Of a DNA stretch of 64,000 nucleotides, positions 60,756 through 64,000 are shown piece after piece; within the stretch, counting starts at the first letter, position 1, and every line of letters begins with the position of its first letter. The DNA lies in the NCBI RefSeq assembly GCF_012641265.1, contig NZ_JABAHZ010000001.1, positions 620,001 to 684,000 on the forward strand, given 5' to 3'. This DNA is from Chitinophaga eiseniae (lineage in GTDB: Bacteria; Bacteroidota; Bacteroidia; Chitinophagales; Chitinophagaceae). Under the pieces are notes generated by a model, which worked only from the letters and a program-made list of their open reading frames with translations, was not told the origin of the DNA and searched no databases. A program made the translations under genes and the position numbers.

Positions 60756-61085
60756 TTACTTTTTCTTACGGGAAGGCTTTTCCGTGGCCGCCAGGAAGTT
60801 TTCCAGGGCATCCAGTTTTTGTGTCCAGAAAGCGTGGTATTGCGCCGTCCAGTCCGCCACCGCTTTCAATTGCCGCAAATCGGCGCTGCAATAACGCTCC
60901 CGGCCATCCTGGCGGATAGTAACCAACCCGCATTCTGTTAAGATCCGGATATGTTTGGAAATTGCAGGCCGGCTGATATCAAAGTTGTCGGCGATGGCAT
61001 TCAGATTCAACGTAGTGTTGGCCAGCAAGCCAATGATCTGCCTACGGGTTGGATCTGCTATTGCCTGAAATACATCTCGTCTCAA
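60756..61085 (-). CDS. ArsR-family transcriptional regulator (Cys-poor)
   Basis: A 109-residue winged-helix protein: MRRDVFQAIADPTRRQIIGLL at the start, helix-turn-helix LNAIADNFDISRPAISKHI (about 28-46), wing with IRQDGRERYCSADL. It lacks the ELCVCDL metal motif of arsenic sensors; its Cys (in LTECGLV and RERYCSA) are isolated, so it is unlikely to be a metal sensor. It is first in an operon with the SRPBCC gene. Two linked palindromes and a -7 element lie just upstream, so it is probably autoregulated. Confidence 0.92.
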   Translation of the reverse strand: MRRDVFQAIADPTRRQIIGLLANTTLNLNAIADNFDISRPAISKHIRILTECGLVTIRQDGRERYCSADLRQLKAVADWTAQYHAFWTQKLDALENFLAATEKPSRKKK

Positions 61086-61103
61086 GGAATCTGTTTTTAT
61101 TGT

Positions 61104-61143
61104 GTAACCATTCGGTTACAAATATAGGGAACCGAATGGTTAC
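61104..61143. promoter_or_regulatory. Double operator and promoter of the ArsR gene
   Basis: GTAACCATTCGGTTAC at 61104-61119 is a 6-bp palindrome with a 4-nt centre, and its reverse complement recurs at 61130-61143 (14 bp perfect). Between them, read on the minus strand, is TATATTTG (61126-61119), an exact -7 element ending 34 nt before the ArsR ATG. A dimer bound at either site would block the promoter. The SGNH gene at 61231 on the other strand may share the control. Confidence 0.72.
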
Positions 61144-61230
61144 ATAAAAATTTTTTTAGAGAAGCAGTAGATGAAAAATACCGGATTATCAGGGGAAGGT
61201 ATTATTTTACGCCATTCAACAGTAAATGAC

Positions 61231-62007
61231 ATGCTATACAAACATTCCACGCTTCTTTGCCTCCTGGCGCTGCTGCTGGGCTTTTCGGCCATCGCGCAAT
61301 CTAAAAAAGTGAACATCGTTTTTATTGGTAACAGCATTACCCAGGGCGCCGGGTTACCGCATGCCGATAAAGAAGCTCCGCCCGTAAAAGCCCTGGAGTG
61401 GCTGCAGAAAATAATGCCTGCCGCCGCAGTGCATATCAGCAACCAGGGCGTTAGTGGTTCTACGACAGTTGATTTCCTGCCCGCCACTAATCGTTTATTC
61501 AATAACGTGGTAAAGGTTGCCGATGCTTTTAAGGCGGATAAGGATGCTACCCTGGTATTTTCCATGGTATTGGGCACAAACGACAGCGCAGAAGAAGGCC
61601 CCAATGGCTCTCCGGTATCGCCGGCTAACTATAAAGCCAATGTGAAAACAATTGTAGACCGGCTCCTGGCCGACTATCCCGGTTGTATCGTTATCCTCCA
61701 TCATCCGATCTGGTATAGCCCCACTACCCAGAATAGTTCCCGCTACCTGGCAGCAGGACTCGCCAGGCTGCAATCTTATTTCCCGGTGTTAAATACTATT
61801 GCCGCCGAATACCATATTACTCATCCTAAGCAGGTATTCATCGGCAATACCAGTGGTTTTGACTATTTTAAAAAACATCCCGAATGGTATGTTCAGGAAC
61901 ATGGTAAAGCCGGCACCTTTCAGCTGCATCCCAATGAAAAAGGAGCAGAAGAGCTGGGCATTTTGTGGGCAAAGGCCATCAAGCGGGTATTGTCTGGTAA
62001 ACTGTAA
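61231..62007 (+). CDS. SGNH/GDSL-family hydrolase, exported
   Basis: A 258-residue exported esterase-like protein. The start at 61231 directly begins a signal peptide (LLALLLGFSAIAQ); the frame opening at 61171 adds twenty residues before it. Block I is IVFIGNSITQGAG with the catalytic Ser, block II NQGVSGSTTVDFL, block III VLGTNDSAEEG, and block V LHPNEKGAEELG. The usual D of DxxH is Phe (FQLH), as in some sialate-acetylesterase-like members. Probably removes acyl groups from glycans. Confidence 0.88.
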   Translation: MLYKHSTLLCLLALLLGFSAIAQSKKVNIVFIGNSITQGAGLPHADKEAPPVKALEWLQKIMPAAAVHISNQGVSGSTTVDFLPATNRLFNNVVKVADAFKADKDATLVFSMVLGTNDSAEEGPNGSPVSPANYKANVKTIVDRLLADYPGCIVILHHPIWYSPTTQNSSRYLAAGLARLQSYFPVLNTIAAEYHITHPKQVFIGNTSGFDYFKKHPEWYVQEHGKAGTFQLHPNEKGAEELGILWAKAIKRVLSGKL

Positions 62008-62028
62008 ACCCGATAAGCCAAAATCAAA

Positions 62029-62036
62029 TATCTTTG
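62029..62036 (+). promoter_or_regulatory. -7 element four bases from an ATG (TATCTTTG)
   Basis: TATCTTTG, an exact TAnnTTTG match, ends four nucleotides before the ATG at 62041. A start of transcription at the start codon is implied, as at 14586 and 29751. Confidence 0.45.
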
Positions 62037-62040
62037 CGTC

Positions 62041-62343
62041 ATGGATATAGCATTTGATGAACAGTCGCTGGCTGTAAAATATGATGAAGACATTGATGAT
62101 ACCCTGGCCTGGGAGGATGTGATACGCATATCAGGTTACAAAGTATATGCATACCCGGGAGAGCTGACCTTCCTGGCCTTCGAAACATCGGATGGCGAAA
62201 TCCTGGAGGTGTCGGACGAAATGAGTGGCTGGCTGGAACTGGTAGGAGGTTTGCATAATATTTTCAAGCTATCATCCAATTGGGAAGAGGAGTTAGCAGA
62301 CTGTGAGCCCGGAGGAGAAGATATTACCCTGTTTACAAAATAA
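62041..62343 (+). CDS. Hypothetical acidic protein (100 aa)
   Basis: A 100-residue acidic soluble protein with no motif I recognise: FDEQSLAVKYDEDIDDTLAW, a central Tyr-rich strand YKVYAYPGELTFLAFETSDG, then SGWLELVGGLHNIFKLSSN. The composition resembles small immunity-like or SMI1-type proteins, but there is no toxin gene nearby, so this is only a remark. It lies 33 nt after the SGNH gene with its own -7 element, followed by a terminator. Confidence 0.6.
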   Translation: MDIAFDEQSLAVKYDEDIDDTLAWEDVIRISGYKVYAYPGELTFLAFETSDGEILEVSDEMSGWLELVGGLHNIFKLSSNWEEELADCEPGGEDITLFTK

Positions 62344-62361
62344 TAAATGGGGAGAAGATAT

Positions 62362-62396
62362 AAACGCCCATCGTAGTGGATCTACGATGGGCGTTT
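62362..62396. terminator. Bidirectional terminator
   Basis: AAACGCCCATCGTAG at 62362-62376 pairs perfectly (15 bp) with 62382-62396 around a 5-nt loop. It lies between the stop codons of the convergent acidic-protein and permease genes. Confidence 0.8.
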
Positions 62397-62402
62397 CGCT
62401 GT

Positions 62403-64000
62403 TTATTCAGCGCGTAAACTATTCACAGGGTTATCTAAAGCTGCTTTAACTGCCTGGGCACTAACAATCACCGCAGCTATCAGCAAGGCGCCGGTGCCGG
62501 CTATAATAAAGATCCAGGCATTGAGCGGCACGCGGTAGGCAAAATCCTGTAGCCAGCTTTTCATGGCCCACCAGGCCAGCGGGAACGCTATCGCCGCGGC
62601 AATGATGACAAGCCGCAGGAAGTCGGTCGACATCAACCGCACAATACCACTGATACTGGCGCCCAGCACTTTCCGGATACCGATTTCCTTGGTACGCTGT
62701 TCTATGGTAAAAGAGGCCAATCCAAACAATCCCAGCGAGGCAATTACGATGGCCAGAATAGAAAATATCATAAACAACTCGCCCAGCCGCTGTTCCGCCA
62801 GGTATTGCTTGTTATAATCTTCATCCAGGAAGAAGTAACTGAACATAGCGCCTGGTATCAAAGTATGCCAGGTCTTTTCAATGCCCGCGATGGTAGTGGC
62901 TGCATTGCCCGTATTCATTTTTACGCTGATATAGGCCAGCGACCAGGGCCTGTAAAATATAGCCATGGGCGTTACACCCTGCTGCAACGAGCTAAAATGA
63001 AAATCTTTGTATACCCCGCATATCCTTCCCCAACCCCAGTCAAACTCCTGCCCCAGTGCCTCTTCTGGCTTCTTCCATCCGAAGAAGGGAAGCGCGGATT
63101 CATTGATCATAATATCCGGATGACCGGTGGTATCTACCACCATGTTACATAGGCGTCCCGCCAATAATTTAATATCATAAGTACGGAAAAATTGGTCATC
63201 GGCAGTCAGCAAACGGGCATCTGTTTTTTTAGTGTGGTCGTTTTTCAATTGCAACAGGTTGTTGCCAAAATCCCGGCCGGGAATACTGCTGGAGGCACTT
63301 ACCGATAATACATCCGCCTGTCCCCGCAGTTTTTCTGCCAACAGCGGTAATTGTTTCCTGGCTTCATTTCCGGCAGTAGGGATTACCAATACCTGCGACT
63401 GGTTAAAGCCGAGATCCTGGTGTTTCATAAACTGCAACTGTTTATACACCACAATGGTGGCAATGATCAGCAGTATGGATATGGAAAACTGGGTGACCAC
63501 CAGCGAGTTCCTAAGTACATTGGTTTTTCGCTGCCAGGCATAGCGTTGTATAATCCGCGATGGACTGAACCCTGAAAGTACAATGGCAGGATAGATGCCC
63601 GATAATAAGCCGATTAACAGGCTAATACCCAGCCCGGCACTAATAATACCCGGTGCCAGTAGGGTAGCAAACGTAAAATTTTTGTCAGCAACATGATTGA
63701 AGGCGGGTAACAATAATAGCATCAGGAACAGGGAGGCGATGAACGCCAGGCTGCTCATCATGCAGGATTCCAGCATAAATTGGAAGATCAGTTGCGCACG
63801 CTGTGCTCCAATTACCTTCCGTACACCCACTTCTTTAGCCCGGGTAGTAGCCCTTGCGGTAGCGAGGTTCACAAAGTTGATCCCGGCTATTAACAGGATA
63901 AACAAGGCAATGAAAGAAAGAATGCGTATGTAAAGCGCATCCCTGTTTTTACTGAGCTCATAGCGCAAATTGGAATGAAGATGAATCGAAGCCAGTGGTT
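62403..64000 (-). CDS. FtsX-type ABC transporter permease (C-terminal part, cut by window edge)
   Basis: The minus-strand frame is open from the right edge of the window to 62403, and only the last 532 residues are inside; the TTG at 63968 is internal, since the frame continues before it as PLASIHLHSNLRYELSK, a typical permease stretch. Two FtsX domains (PF02687) are visible: one near the edge (GINFVNLATARATTRAKEVGVRK) and one at the C-terminus (FTIEQRTKEIGIRKVLGAS), with a MacB-like periplasmic domain between. Full members have about 800 residues. It should export lipoproteins, peptides or drugs with a separate ATPase outside the window. Confidence 0.9.
   Translation of the reverse strand, partial: PLASIHLHSNLRYELSKNRDALYIRILSFIALFILLIAGINFVNLATARATTRAKEVGVRKVIGAQRAQLIFQFMLESCMMSSLAFIASLFLMLLLLPAFNHVADKNFTFATLLAPGIISAGLGISLLIGLLSGIYPAIVLSGFSPSRIIQRYAWQRKTNVLRNSLVVTQFSISILLIIATIVVYKQLQFMKHQDLGFNQSQVLVIPTAGNEARKQLPLLAEKLRGQADVLSVSASSSIPGRDFGNNLLQLKNDHTKKTDARLLTADDQFFRTYDIKLLAGRLCNMVVDTTGHPDIMINESALPFFGWKKPEEALGQEFDWGWGRICGVYKDFHFSSLQQGVTPMAIFYRPWSLAYISVKMNTGNAATTIAGIEKTWHTLIPGAMFSYFFLDEDYNKQYLAEQRLGELFMIFSILAIVIASLGLFGLASFTIEQRTKEIGIRKVLGASISGIVRLMSTDFLRLVIIAAAIAFPLAWWAMKSWLQDFAYRVPLNAWIFIIAGTGALLIAAVIVSAQAVKAALDNPVNSLRAE

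Noticed and set aside
62041..62343. Immunity protein of a toxin system
   Set aside because: The acidic composition is suggestive, but there is no toxin, Rhs, VgrG or secretion gene near, so the function is left open.
1..64000. tRNA, rRNA, CRISPR, integrase or transposase genes
   Set aside because: I looked for tRNA-like cloverleaf ends, regularly spaced repeats and typical transposase motifs and saw none; a covariance-model or repeat-finder run would be decisive.

Overview
The window looks like chromosomal DNA of a Bacteroidota bacterium of the Chitinophaga type (inference). The evidence is the moderate GC content, many promoters of the Bacteroidota form TAnnTTTG with few Shine-Dalgarno sites, TonB-dependent and outer-membrane barrel proteins, lipoproteins, a GH78 rhamnosidase, PafA-type phosphatase, tail-fibre-like surface proteins with short coiled-coil ends, and many AraC/TetR/MarR regulators. 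I see no rRNA, tRNA, CRISPR array, transposase or integrase. The DNA is densely coding, with about 60 protein genes, the last one cut by the right edge.

Layout. 0.1-9.2 kb: single genes (DUF1080 hydrolase, sterol-desaturase-like enzyme, alpha-L-rhamnosidase, Na+/H+ antiporter, two secreted surface proteins). 9.3-13.8 kb: DoxX protein, ECF sigma factor, and a TonB-type outer-membrane receptor followed by a MarR regulator. 13.9-15.4 kb: an AT-rich patch of three unrecognised small genes. 16.2-20.9 kb: the operon leuC-leuD-citramalate synthase-leuB, which can run the citramalate route to 2-oxobutyrate (isoleucine) as well as leucine synthesis. 21.8-28.6 kb: a complete ABC efflux operon of the YbhGFSR type with its own TolC and a TetR regulator; the same 29-bp palindrome stands in front of both the regulator and the first pump gene. 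28.8-31.6 kb: aldo/keto reductase, AraC regulator, DUF2071 protein.

31.7-35.9 kb: the most interesting block, an apparent metal-related operon holding a small Cys-rich protein, an MbnP-like lipoprotein, a di-haem MauG/MbnH-like peroxidase, a barrel protein whose mature end is CDICGCG, and an AraC regulator. 36-43.7 kb: PafA phosphatase, divergent from three coupled genes for exported WG-repeat proteins. 43.8-52.1 kb: an ABC-F ATPase with a long leader, a VOC protein, and a complete RND efflux operon. 52.6-56.4 kb: an ABC-2 permease, a steroid 5-alpha-reductase-like membrane enzyme and a 3-beta-HSD-like dehydrogenase in one operon, divergent from an AraC regulator. 57-64 kb: SMP-30 protein, YkuD_2-type and YiiX-type envelope proteins, GNAT acetyltransferase, an ArsR-SRPBCC pair with a double operator, an SGNH hydrolase, and the end of an FtsX-type permease.

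The intergenic DNA carries several strong inverted repeats. Some are ordinary terminators. Others (940-1064, 35929-35976, 60194-60273) share CGCAAAG/CTTTGCG-like words and look like copies of a dispersed palindromic repeat family. All calls rest on reading motifs by eye; no database search was run.
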